Assembly: GCF_030503435.1 (NCBI RefSeq)
Contig: NZ_JAUKPO010000003.1
Location: 124,001-188,000, forward strand
Direction: 5' to 3'
From: Rhodocytophaga aerolata
GTDB taxonomy: Bacteria > Bacteroidota > Bacteroidia > Cytophagales > 172606-1
Length of the DNA stretch: 64,000 bases
Numbering within the stretch: the first letter of the stretch is position 1; each line of letters opens with the position of its first letter. The notes under the pieces were generated by a model that worked only from the letters and a program-made list of their open reading frames with translations, did not search any database and was not told the DNA's origin. The position numbers and the translations under genes were made by a program. This document shows, in pieces, positions 53,480 through 63,047 of this stretch.

Positions 53480-56400
53480 TTATGCATTTGCTATTTCCAG
53501 ATACGGCAGGAGTGGTAACTCAATAAAAAACGAAGTTCCCTGTTCTTCTTCCGTTTCAAACCAGATTTTACCTCCGGCATGTTCCACTCCACGTTTAGCT
53601 AAAGCTAGTCCTATACCAGAACCAGCATATTTAGTACTAAAGTTAGGGATAAATATTTTATTGCGGATACTTTCAGAAATACCCTTCCCATTGTCATGTA
53701 TTTCTATACGTATGAAATTATTGCTTTTTTGCATGTTTACCGTTATCTCTGGTTTCCGGCCGGCAGGCACCGATTGGATACCATTCAGAATGAGGTTAGT
53801 AAATATCCGACTCATCATTTGCTGATCGCCTTTTACAAAAAAGTCTCCGGGAGGTATATCGGTTAGTATTTCTACATCTGCATCGTTGCTGTATAGTTCC
53901 ACAGTTTTCTTTAAAATGCCAGCTATATCAAATAATTCTTCTTTAGGAATAGGCATTTTAGCAAAAGCTGAAAAAGAAGTAGCTATATCATTTAAGGTAT
54001 CTACCTGGTCCAGCAGGGTATTGAACGACTTTTCAGCCTGGTCTTTTACTACTTCTCCCCCATTCAGCAGTTTGCGTTGCAAATGTTGTAAGGTTAGTTT
54101 CATGGGAGTAAGCGGATTTTTAATTTCATGAGCTACCTGCTGAGCCATTTCACGCCAGGCTGATTCTTTTTCACTTCGCGACAAAGCTTGCTTGCTTTCT
54201 TCGAGTTTTACCAGCATCCGGTTGTATTCGTTTACCAACAGACCTATTTCATCATCAGATTCCCATTCCAGCGGTTCGTTGTAATTATGCAGAGAAGTCT
54301 TCTGGATTTTCTGGGTAATGAGCCGCAAGGGTACGGTAAGCATTTGAGAAGCAAAGTAAGAAAATATCAGAAAACATATAAATATGGCCGTAAATATGTT
54401 CATAATGGTTGAAAGCACTTCAATGATCTGCCGGTTTAATGCTGCCTTCGATTCGAAAAAAGGAATACTGACTATGCCTATCAGCCGGTCTTTATCGTAC
54501 GTACGCAAGCCTACATAGACAGAATTGTAATTTAATGTGCCTACTGATTCTGCCAGCATTACTTGTTTTTCATACAGGTCTACCAGTTTTATATAAGCCT
54601 CCGGATTGATGTACTGAGCCAGTATGCCTTCTTCATAAATTAGTGGCTGACTGGAGGCAATATACCTGCCCTGGTTATCGAAAATATTTACATCCGAGCC
54701 GGAATACCGGGCAATCTGGTTTAGCTTCAAAACCAACTCATCGTGAGATATCTTATCTTTCTCAAATCCATCTATATAAGCTCGCAGATTGTTGCTTACA
54801 TTTTCGGCATTACTCAGAAAGAGGGTATTTAAGTTTTTGGTATAGGCAGAACTAACAATACTGATGGTAGCAATACTTACCACAAACAGGGGAAGGAAAA
54901 AGGCTAAATTAAGGTATATCTGAATTTTGGTAGCAAAACTTGTTTCTATTTTAGATGATCTGTAGTAGACGGTATACCCCACAATAAACAGCACAATGAT
55001 CAGTACGAGTGTGAGGAATAAAAATGAAAAATTAGAGAAAATGCTTTTTATCGGATACCGCAAGGTAGAGACTACCACCCGTTTGCCATCATCCCCGTCT
55101 ACAATTACATGCAGGTAGTCGCCCACAATTACACCCGGATCTCGGGCGGCAGGGTCTTCCAGCACTGTTGCATCCAAGTATCTCTTGTAATTAAAGATGC
55201 CTTCACTATGCAGAATGTTGTTGTATTTATACACTGCATAACTATATTGCTGGCTCTCGGGAGACTGTGAAAAACGTTTATCTACCAGCAACTCCGGATA
55301 CACATTCTCTGGTACAATACGCTTCAGTTTCAGGTTGATAATTACATAACCTACCGGATTCTGGTCCATTTCAATGGGAATAATATTGATGTATTCCTTG
55401 GCAACATCACCTCCCAGTTCATTTACAAAAAAGAGATTGGGGTAATCGGTTTTGTATCTTTCCCTTCTGTACCGGAGCAGATAATCCCAGTAATTCATGC
55501 CCTGACTGGCGGCTTGTATGGGTTCGCCCGCAACATTAAATAGCAGTATATTTATCTCATAATTATCATACACGTGTCCCTTCAGATACAGGCGCTTAAT
55601 TTTTTGTTCAACTACATCTGGGGCAATAAAAGAACCTCCGATAAGCCTGGCTTTTACTAGCGGATCATCTTTGATGAGGTTGGAAGCCTGTGTCAGATAA
55701 TACTCACCTAAAATATCTTTTTCTGTAAGCAACTGGGTACCAAACCGCTGCTGGTTAATAACATTTTTTCTAAGTTCTAAATTATACACTGCATATGCAC
55801 CTATAGCAGCACATATTAACCCGGTAGTAAATAAATAGATGGAAGTGGAATATTTAAAGCGGTAAAGCGATTTGGGCAACCGGAAGTGGAATATAGTAAT
55901 GAGGTATATAGTATTGCAGGCGACTACAAAAGGATAATAAATATCTACCAGATAGCTAATTACTAAATACAAAGCTGCCCCCATCACTATCCAGATCACA
56001 GGCTTTACTTCACTTCCCCGGTTTATCCGGATAAACAAACTTCCTATCTGGTGAATAGCTATAAAATAAATGCCAGAGGTGAGCACAAATATGACGATGC
56101 ATATAATTTTAAAAAAAGAAAATTCAATACTGGCTGTAATGTCAAGTGTTAACTGGGAGTGCAAATATATATTATGCAATACATCGAAATGCAGATACAA
56201 GACCCAGTTGCTGAGAATAACCAGAATCATGGAAAGTCCAATACAAATGTATACTGGCAGCTTAATCAGGTAATGATATAGCCGGCTTCTATAAAAGTAA
56301 GTAATTGCATAAACCATTAGTACGGCAACAGCTATTACATTCAGCAGCAAATCGCCAAGCGAAGGATTGATAGGAGATGATGCATAATATTTGGAATTAA

Positions 56401-57211
56401 ACAAATCAAGTTCTACCCATACATTCGGAAAGTTAAAATACAGCATGGCCGCCCGGAGAGAAAACAGATAAGCAGCCAGTATTAGAAACCCCCATTCGTA
56501 ACTGCGCGTCTGCTCGAGCCGGTTAAGCCATATGACTACCCGCCAGCTAATGAAAGTAAGCCCTATAATAATACTAATGACGGCTAGCAAGTACCCTAAC
56601 TGTTGTGTATTAACTCCCTGGTCTGGCATCTGCACCAAAAATAACAACTGCCCGGATGGTGAGTAAATAGGGTGCTGATGCTGATATTCTACAGATTCGG
56701 TGGCAATTTCGAAAGTTTTATAAGGAATGATATCTCTATTGAGCGTAGACTGCAGGTAGTTATTCTCTATTTTATATTTTTTACTTAGAGGCAGCAGCGA
56801 AAAAATTTCAATAATCGTATTATCTTTTACAAAGCCCTTGCGGTTTACCAGATAAGTTCCATTAGTCAGATTAAAAGTTTTCAGGGAGTAATTTCCACTA
56901 ATGGAGCTATAGGGAGGCACAAAGCGGTAATCTGACCAAAAAGCAAGCTTCCCATCAGTAAACACATAATACGGATACTTGGTAGGAGTATATGCACTGG
57001 TATATGAAAATTGTGGTAAACTCTCCAGCTGTTTTTTTACTAGCTGGGTTTCTTTTTCTACAATTTTTAATTCTTCAGCAACCCGGTTGTAGATAACTTC
57101 TAGCTGGAATTCTTCAGCGCCTGCACTTCCATAATATATAAAATACCTGGCTGTGGCAATGCATCCTATTACCAGAATCCCAATTAACAAAAACACATAT
57201 TTCTTAGACAT
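53480..57211 (-). CDS. Giant multi-pass NtrY-like sensor histidine kinase
   Basis: The 1243-residue product is an inner-membrane kinase. An N-terminal helix and extracytoplasmic region (to about 200) precede roughly eight membrane helices (205-490), another extracytoplasmic domain (to about 740), a helix near 750, a second sensory stretch, a further helix near 940-965, then HAMP, the HisKA domain with His1028 in AQQVAHEIKNPLTPMK, and HATPase_c (NLILNGIQS, DNGKGI, GSGIGLAL). NtrY-type kinases share the HAMP and HEIKNPLTP features, but this is far longer. No response regulator is adjacent. Confidence 0.9.
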   Translation of the reverse strand: MSKKYVFLLIGILVIGCIATARYFIYYGSAGAEEFQLEVIYNRVAEELKIVEKETQLVKKQLESLPQFSYTSAYTPTKYPYYVFTDGKLAFWSDYRFVPPYSSISGNYSLKTFNLTNGTYLVNRKGFVKDNTIIEIFSLLPLSKKYKIENNYLQSTLNRDIIPYKTFEIATESVEYQHQHPIYSPSGQLLFLVQMPDQGVNTQQLGYLLAVISIIIGLTFISWRVVIWLNRLEQTRSYEWGFLILAAYLFSLRAAMLYFNFPNVWVELDLFNSKYYASSPINPSLGDLLLNVIAVAVLMVYAITYFYRSRLYHYLIKLPVYICIGLSMILVILSNWVLYLHFDVLHNIYLHSQLTLDITASIEFSFFKIICIVIFVLTSGIYFIAIHQIGSLFIRINRGSEVKPVIWIVMGAALYLVISYLVDIYYPFVVACNTIYLITIFHFRLPKSLYRFKYSTSIYLFTTGLICAAIGAYAVYNLELRKNVINQQRFGTQLLTEKDILGEYYLTQASNLIKDDPLVKARLIGGSFIAPDVVEQKIKRLYLKGHVYDNYEINILLFNVAGEPIQAASQGMNYWDYLLRYRRERYKTDYPNLFFVNELGGDVAKEYINIIPIEMDQNPVGYVIINLKLKRIVPENVYPELLVDKRFSQSPESQQYSYAVYKYNNILHSEGIFNYKRYLDATVLEDPAARDPGVIVGDYLHVIVDGDDGKRVVVSTLRYPIKSIFSNFSFLFLTLVLIIVLFIVGYTVYYRSSKIETSFATKIQIYLNLAFFLPLFVVSIATISIVSSAYTKNLNTLFLSNAENVSNNLRAYIDGFEKDKISHDELVLKLNQIARYSGSDVNIFDNQGRYIASSQPLIYEEGILAQYINPEAYIKLVDLYEKQVMLAESVGTLNYNSVYVGLRTYDKDRLIGIVSIPFFESKAALNRQIIEVLSTIMNIFTAIFICFLIFSYFASQMLTVPLRLITQKIQKTSLHNYNEPLEWESDDEIGLLVNEYNRMLVKLEESKQALSRSEKESAWREMAQQVAHEIKNPLTPMKLTLQHLQRKLLNGGEVVKDQAEKSFNTLLDQVDTLNDIATSFSAFAKMPIPKEELFDIAGILKKTVELYSNDADVEILTDIPPGDFFVKGDQQMMSRIFTNLILNGIQSVPAGRKPEITVNMQKSNNFIRIEIHDNGKGISESIRNKIFIPNFSTKYAGSGIGLALAKRGVEHAGGKIWFETEEEQGTSFFIELPLLPYLEIANA

Positions 57212-57667
57212 ACTGCAATTAACTAGCTGCCGACTTCAAGCATTCCGCATAAAAATGAAGGATAAGTCTATTTTTGAACAAATAAAACAGGCTTTACTGT
57301 TCAAATACCTATCAGAATAGTCCCTCTACTAGTGAGCAATTATTGTGCATTTCTTACGAAGTTACTTATTTATATAATTTCCGGGGTAATCTGAATGATT
57401 TTTATAACACCCTATTACTCTTCCTAAACCTTTTCAAGCAAAGTAAAAACTACGGTTATTTGCCAATTTTCCACACTCCCAGCTAATATATTCCTCATTT
57501 TTCAGTTTTTGTCGCAACAAAACTACTTCTGGCTACTCGTCCGCTAAACCATCATTGGGCACCTCAAAGCTGTAAGCTTCATGTAAGATTACTTACTTTT
57601 TTTAATCAAAAAGAATATAAGAATATACAAAGAGCTTAAAACCAGACAATAATTAACTCTTACCAGC
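57212..57667. other. Intergenic region between the giant kinase and the M4 protease
   Basis: About 460 AT-rich bases between divergent genes. TATTTTTG at 57269-57276 matches the minus-7 element on the plus strand but is far from the protease start. No hairpin of note. Confidence 0.4.
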
Positions 57668-57730
57668 ATGGAAAAAGCGTTGGTCATTCAGAGAGATAAA
57701 ATCAGAAAAGGTGTATCAGTAAAGAATTAA
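57668..57730 (+). CDS. Possible 20-residue upstream ORF coupled to the M4 protease gene
   Basis: ATG at 57668 opens a basic 20-residue frame whose TAA stop shares its last base with the protease ATG (TAATG at 57728-57732). Such overlap is typical of translational coupling. No recognisable family, and chance occurrence is possible. It lacks runs of a single amino acid, so it is not an attenuator of the classic kind. Confidence 0.25.
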   Translation: MEKALVIQRDKIRKGVSVKN

Positions 57731-60700
57731 TGAAAAATATCTACGGTTTAGTATGTCTGGTAGTCAATCTCTTTTGCGGAGCCTTATACGCACAAACTGT
57801 TCCTACCGGAAAGAATGAAGCTATCCTCCTGCGTTTCTCTACACAAAATGCTGCCAAACTTGCTCCCTCCAAGTATACCATTGAACAGCAACTAGGACTA
57901 AGTAAAAAAAGTAAACTTGTACTCCAGCATTCTACCAAAGACTATTCAGGGTTCATCCATGAGCGCGTTCAACAATATCATCAAGGGGTTAAAGTAGAGT
58001 ATGGCGTTTATAATATTCTTAAAAAGAACGGCCTGCTCTCCTCCGTAAGCGGAGAAAAATATAGTATAGCTGAAGAACTGAACACACAGCCTACGCTTAC
58101 GGAAGAAACAGCCCTACAACATGCCTTGCAACATGTAGGAGCTAGAACATATAAGTGGCAAATACCGGAAGAGGAAGCAGCATTGAAAGTACAGGAGAAA
58201 AATACAAAAGCTACCTATTTGCCTAAGGGTGAATTAGTTATATGCAAAGTTTTTATAAACGGCAAGAGAGATGTAGAAAATGAAATGGCTTTAGCCTATA
58301 AGTTCGACATATATGCACATGAGCCATTAAGCAGAGCCTATCTATATGTAAATGCACACGATGGCAGAATTATTCACCAGGATGCTATTATTAAACATGC
58401 CACCGGCATAGCTGCGACCAGATACAGTGGAACCAAAAATATAGAGACAGAAAAACGGGATACTACCCACCGGCTACGTGATTATACCAGAGGTACCGGC
58501 ATAGAAACCTATAATCTCCGCAATAGCACTTCTTATTCATTTGCTGTTGATTTTTTTGATAAAGACAATAACTGGACAGCTGCTGAATTCAATACAGATT
58601 TAAAAGATAATGCCGCCTTAGATGCACACTGGGGAGCCATGATGACCTATGATTACTTTAAAAATGTACATGGGAGAAATAGTTTTGATGGCAATGGGAA
58701 AAAAATTAAGAACTATGTGCACTACAGCAAAAATTACTCAAATGCCTTTTGGAACGGTTCAGTCATGACCTATGGAGACGGAGGTACCAACAATGGTATA
58801 GTAGTACAACCATTTGTTACATTAGATATAGTAGCCCATGAAATAAGCCATGCAATTTGCGAAAACACTGCCCGCCTTGTCTATTCATACGAGCCGGGAG
58901 CACTCAATGAAGGATTTAGCGATATATGGGCTGCCACCATTGAGTATTACGCCGATCCTTCCAAAAAAACATGGCTACTTGGCGAAGAAACGAATGTGGC
59001 CTTCCGTTCAATGAGCAACCCGAAAGAATATTTGCAACCTGACACCTATCAAGGCCAGTACTGGTATACTGGCATAGCTGACAATGGAGGAGTACATATT
59101 AACAGTGGGGTGCTAAATCATTGGTTTTATATATTGAGTGTAGGCAAAAGTGGAGTAAATGATCATGGAGATGCCTTCGCTGTAAGTGGCATTACTATGC
59201 AGAAAGCGGCCCAGATAGCTTACCGCACAGAAAGTATCTACCTGACATCAAATTCTAAATACGCAGACATGCGTAAATTCTCCATACAAGCAGCTATAGA
59301 TTTGTTTGGTGAAAATTCTAATGAAACTTTACAGACGATGAATGCCTGGTATGCTGTAGGCGTGTACGACATGGAGTCTGCCCCATCCCTTCTTACAGCT
59401 ACAGCAAGCGCTACAAGAGTTGAGCTTTCCTGGACGGATAACGCTACCAATGAAACAGGGTTTGTTATAGAACGGTCGCTCAAGCTGGCTCAAGACTTTG
59501 TAAAAATCGCCACTATTGGAGCAAATACTACTAGATACACAGATAAAGGCATATTATCAAACGCCTTATATTATTACCGGGTAAGAACGCAAAATGGTCA
59601 AGTTCTTTCCGGTTTTAGTAACGTAGCAAACGCAGCAATAGGTCAGCCTACCATTACTATGGAAACTAACACTATAGCTACTTGCCAAGCAGTATTTTTA
59701 GATCCGGGTGGAGCCGCCAATTATGGTAACGGACGTAAAACCACCATGACTTTTAGTCCTTCTACTCCGGGCAGTAAATTGAGTATTACTTTTTCTTCCT
59801 TTGATCTGGAGAAAGACTACGACTTCCTGATGATATACGACGGAGCAACCACCAGCGCCCCTTTTATTGGAAAATACACTGGCACTACTTTACCACCTGT
59901 TATTACAGCTAAAAATTCTGCAGGACAGCTAACATTCTATTTTGTCTCTGATGATATTATTAACAAAGCAGGCTGGGTAGCCACCTTAAGCTGCATTGGC
60001 GGATCTATACCGGCACCAATTGTTAACAGTTTCAGCCCTGAAAGTGGAATACCGGGTTCAACAGTTATCATTAAGGGGTTGCATTTTCAGGGAGCTACAG
60101 CCGTTTATTTTAATGACACTCCAGCTGAATTTACAATAAACTCCAACACACAACTTACTGCCATTGTTCCTGCCAATGCCGGTAAAGGCACTATCCGGAT
60201 TATTACCGGAACTGGTGACGGAGAGAGTAGCTCCCTTTTCACGGTAACACCCATTATTACACTAAGCGAGCTTACTTATACATATGATGGTCTGCCAAAA
60301 TCTGTAAAAGTACATACCAACCCTGCTAATTTGCCGGTAACTGTTTTATACAACCAATCATCCGCTTTGCCAGTAAATGCAGGGGTATATGAAGTTACGG
60401 CTACTATTGAACATACAGCTTACCAAGGCACAATTACGGGCACACTTACAATCAACCAAGCTGAAGCTTCTATTATCCTCGGAGAGCTTACCCAGACCTA
60501 TAGTGGTATTGCTTTAATTCCTTCTACTAAAACTATTCCTGCCGGTTTGCCTGTCTCTTTATCATATAATGATTTGGCTACGACCCCAGTCAATGCAGGT
60601 ATCTATACAGTAAACGCTTCCATCAACAATCCTAACTATAAAGGAAAAGCACAAGGAATATTTACGATAAGTAAGGCTGCGGCCACGATACTTTTGACAA

Positions 60701-61620
60701 ACACACAACAGACCTATACAGGTACGCCTACATCAGTAATAGCCACTACCTCGCCAGCCGGTTTATTATTTAATGTAGCCTACAACAATACTTCTTTTGC
60801 ACCTACCAATGCCGGAACCTATCAGGTTTCGGCTACTATTACTAATCCTAATTACGAAGGAGCAGCTACAGGTACACTGGTAATCAACAAAGCTTCACAA
60901 ACAATTGAGCTAGAACATATTGGCGATAAATATTTTGGAGATACCGGATTTACCCTACTTGCCAAAGCCAGTTCTCAATTGCCTGTTGATTATTCGATTG
61001 TAAAAGGAGCAGCCATTATTGCCAATAATGTAATAAACTTGACCGGAGCCGGACAAGTAACTATTCGTATTTCTCAGGCAGGCAATGAAAATTATATGGC
61101 TGCCACCATTGAAAGAACCATTTGTGTGAAACCAGGAAAACCAATTATTACATCTTCTCAGGCAAACACAGATAATAGTTATATATTAACATCTTCCAGC
61201 CAAGAAGGTAACGAATGGTTATTGAATGGAGAGCCTATTGTTGGGGCAACTACTCAAACTCTCCAGGTAACAAAATCAGGTAACTATGCTGTAAAAATTA
61301 CAATAGATGGCTGTACGAATGTCTCCGAAGAAGTGACTATTACTGTACCCACTAGTCGTATACCAGCAGTTGCTATTCAGGTATATCCCAATCCGGCATC
61401 AGACAAAATAGCCATTGATATCACTCATATGACCGGAGCTCTGGAATGTATAACTACTGTGTACAACATTATGGGAGAAAAAGTAGCTGAAAAAGCAATG
61501 AATCCACAATCCGGCGGATGGCAATCTGAACTAACTATTAGCCATTTAACGCCAGGCCGGTATATTATTCAAGTAACTAATGGCCAGCAGCAGTACTCAA
61601 AAACCTTTGTAAAGCAATAA
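57730..61620 (+). CDS. Secreted M4 (thermolysin-like) metalloprotease with T9SS sorting domain
   Basis: A 1296-residue multidomain protease. Order: signal peptide (1-22), FTP/PepSY propeptide to about 220, M4 domain with HEISH at 370-374, third zinc ligand Glu394 in GALNEGFSD (20 residues after His374, as in thermolysin) and His456 in GGVHINSG, a fibronectin-III-like domain about 551-637, a CUB-like domain about 650-760, an IPT/TIG domain about 761-840, three MBG-type repeats about 842-1060, and a C-terminal T9SS type A sorting domain from about 1215 (VYPNPASDKIAI). It should cross the outer membrane by type IX secretion and degrade extracellular protein. Confidence 0.95.
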   Translation: MKNIYGLVCLVVNLFCGALYAQTVPTGKNEAILLRFSTQNAAKLAPSKYTIEQQLGLSKKSKLVLQHSTKDYSGFIHERVQQYHQGVKVEYGVYNILKKNGLLSSVSGEKYSIAEELNTQPTLTEETALQHALQHVGARTYKWQIPEEEAALKVQEKNTKATYLPKGELVICKVFINGKRDVENEMALAYKFDIYAHEPLSRAYLYVNAHDGRIIHQDAIIKHATGIAATRYSGTKNIETEKRDTTHRLRDYTRGTGIETYNLRNSTSYSFAVDFFDKDNNWTAAEFNTDLKDNAALDAHWGAMMTYDYFKNVHGRNSFDGNGKKIKNYVHYSKNYSNAFWNGSVMTYGDGGTNNGIVVQPFVTLDIVAHEISHAICENTARLVYSYEPGALNEGFSDIWAATIEYYADPSKKTWLLGEETNVAFRSMSNPKEYLQPDTYQGQYWYTGIADNGGVHINSGVLNHWFYILSVGKSGVNDHGDAFAVSGITMQKAAQIAYRTESIYLTSNSKYADMRKFSIQAAIDLFGENSNETLQTMNAWYAVGVYDMESAPSLLTATASATRVELSWTDNATNETGFVIERSLKLAQDFVKIATIGANTTRYTDKGILSNALYYYRVRTQNGQVLSGFSNVANAAIGQPTITMETNTIATCQAVFLDPGGAANYGNGRKTTMTFSPSTPGSKLSITFSSFDLEKDYDFLMIYDGATTSAPFIGKYTGTTLPPVITAKNSAGQLTFYFVSDDIINKAGWVATLSCIGGSIPAPIVNSFSPESGIPGSTVIIKGLHFQGATAVYFNDTPAEFTINSNTQLTAIVPANAGKGTIRIITGTGDGESSSLFTVTPIITLSELTYTYDGLPKSVKVHTNPANLPVTVLYNQSSALPVNAGVYEVTATIEHTAYQGTITGTLTINQAEASIILGELTQTYSGIALIPSTKTIPAGLPVSLSYNDLATTPVNAGIYTVNASINNPNYKGKAQGIFTISKAAATILLTNTQQTYTGTPTSVIATTSPAGLLFNVAYNNTSFAPTNAGTYQVSATITNPNYEGAATGTLVINKASQTIELEHIGDKYFGDTGFTLLAKASSQLPVDYSIVKGAAIIANNVINLTGAGQVTIRISQAGNENYMAATIERTICVKPGKPIITSSQANTDNSYILTSSSQEGNEWLLNGEPIVGATTQTLQVTKSGNYAVKITIDGCTNVSEEVTITVPTSRIPAVAIQVYPNPASDKIAIDITHMTGALECITTVYNIMGEKVAEKAMNPQSGGWQSELTISHLTPGRYIIQVTNGQQQYSKTFVKQ
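60241..60900 (+). repeat. Three tandem MBG-type protein repeats within the M4 protease
   Basis: Three units of about 70-75 codons each, sharing the pattern TYxG, then NAGxYxVxATI, then NPNYxGxAxGxLxINKA. They are diverged at DNA level, so this is an old domain duplication rather than a recent one. Typical of extended stalks in surface proteins. Confidence 0.8.
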
Positions 61621-61644
61621 GTTTAAAGCAATATAGATGCATTG

Positions 61645-62952
61645 CTAAAATATGATACGAAAGGCTGTATGCTCTCCTGCTGTACTGTCAAGAGAGAAGA
61701 TAAACCCATGGCGGGTCAGAATTTCCTGAATAAGCGTTAACCCGATTCCCTGCCCATTTTCTTTTGTACTAAAAAAAGGGGTGAACAAATTAGCTTTTAC
61801 TTCGGCTGGTATCCCTTCTCCAGTGTCTTCTATTGATAGAATCAGTTTTTTCTCCTGCATCACCAGGCGAATAGTAATTACACCATCTTGGCCAATGGCT
61901 TCCATCGCATTTTTTATAATATTCGTAAAAACCTGCTCCATCTGGTCTCTATCCATATATACAACCGGCAGTACATCCTCCTCTACATGCCACATTAACT
62001 GGATCTTACGGTGGGCAAGATCTGCCTTAAACAACAAGGCTATGTTTTCCAGCATATCCCGGATATTGCATAGTTGCCGTTTAGGATCTGCCAGGCGGAT
62101 AACATTTACATAGCTGCGCATAAAATCATTCAAATGGGCTGTTCTGGAAGTAACTACGCCTATGGCCATCTCAAAATCTTCCTGATCTGCTGGCTGTAGC
62201 TGTGTTTTGTATGTTAAGCAACTTTGTAGCAACGAATTAGCGGCCCCAATGGAATTATTGACTTCATGCGACAAAATACGGATAAGCTTTTCATAAGCTT
62301 GCTTTTCTGACAAACGTAACTCTTCAGTCAGTTCTTCCATCAAATAAAAGTAGCGTTGAAAACCCTGATCATAAAAGTCGGATTTAGTACAGCGGATTTT
62401 TCTTCTGGATGGCAGCGTAATTACTTCTGAACGGCCAGCCTCCAGGGTAGCCAGCGCCTGGCTAAGTAGATTACTGGCGGCTTGAATGGGTTTTCCGGTT
62501 AGCTGAGCAAGGGGCTTTTCCAATAAACGTTCGGCATATGGATTAATCAAAGCAATATTTTCATCAAAATCCAATGTAACAATGCCGAAAGGGGCGGCAC
62601 CAATTATTTTTTCCAGAAAAAAATGTTTCTCCTGCATCCGCTGCCGTTCATATTGCAGGTTGGTTAACATCCGGTTATAAATATTTACGATTGAATCAAC
62701 CTCTGCCTGTCCGGTATGATGAAAGGCTGTGCTGAAATTGCTGTCTTTAATCAGATCTATTCCTTTCATGACCATATCCAATGGTTTGAAAAAGCTTTTC
62801 AGCAGATACATTGCTACACCGAAAGAGATAACTAGCAATACCTCTACTGCCAGCAACCATAGCCGGTTATTACGCAGCAAGTATACCATCAGTCCTGCAA
62901 AAATAACATGGATACTTACCCAATAAAGAATAAACTTTAAGCGGAGAGACAT
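61645..62952 (-). CDS. PAS-domain membrane histidine kinase (NtrB/AtoS-like)
   Basis: A 435-residue sensor kinase with two closely spaced N-terminal membrane helices (about 7-25 and 30-50) and almost no periplasmic loop. A HAMP-like linker (about 50-105) follows, then a PAS domain (about 110-215), HisKA with His229 in IRILSHEVNNSIGA, and HATPase_c (NIIKNAMEAI, EDTGEGI, GQGIGLTLIQEIL). The sensing region suggests membrane or cytoplasmic signals. It lies 95 bases downstream of a sigma-54 activator gene on the same strand, the usual pairing for this kinase type. Convergent with the M4 protease. Confidence 0.93.
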   Translation of the reverse strand: MSLRLKFILYWVSIHVIFAGLMVYLLRNNRLWLLAVEVLLVISFGVAMYLLKSFFKPLDMVMKGIDLIKDSNFSTAFHHTGQAEVDSIVNIYNRMLTNLQYERQRMQEKHFFLEKIIGAAPFGIVTLDFDENIALINPYAERLLEKPLAQLTGKPIQAASNLLSQALATLEAGRSEVITLPSRRKIRCTKSDFYDQGFQRYFYLMEELTEELRLSEKQAYEKLIRILSHEVNNSIGAANSLLQSCLTYKTQLQPADQEDFEMAIGVVTSRTAHLNDFMRSYVNVIRLADPKRQLCNIRDMLENIALLFKADLAHRKIQLMWHVEEDVLPVVYMDRDQMEQVFTNIIKNAMEAIGQDGVITIRLVMQEKKLILSIEDTGEGIPAEVKANLFTPFFSTKENGQGIGLTLIQEILTRHGFIFSLDSTAGEHTAFRIIF

Positions 62953-63047
62953 AAAAATAGGCTAATAAGTTTAGGTATAGGCCTGCTGATACACAACATA
63001 CCTACTTGATTCTGCAAAACGATGGCTATTGTTAAATAAGCTAGTCC

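Noticed and set aside
57555-57571. GG-N10-GC spacing upstream of the M4 protease, possible sigma-54 promoter
   Set aside because: Only the two invariant dinucleotides match; the surrounding bases do not fit the minus-24 or minus-12 consensus and the distance to the gene is about 160 bases.
61626-61647. Short hairpin between the M4 protease and the convergent kinase gene
   Set aside because: Only a 6-bp stem without a T tract, too weak to call a terminator.
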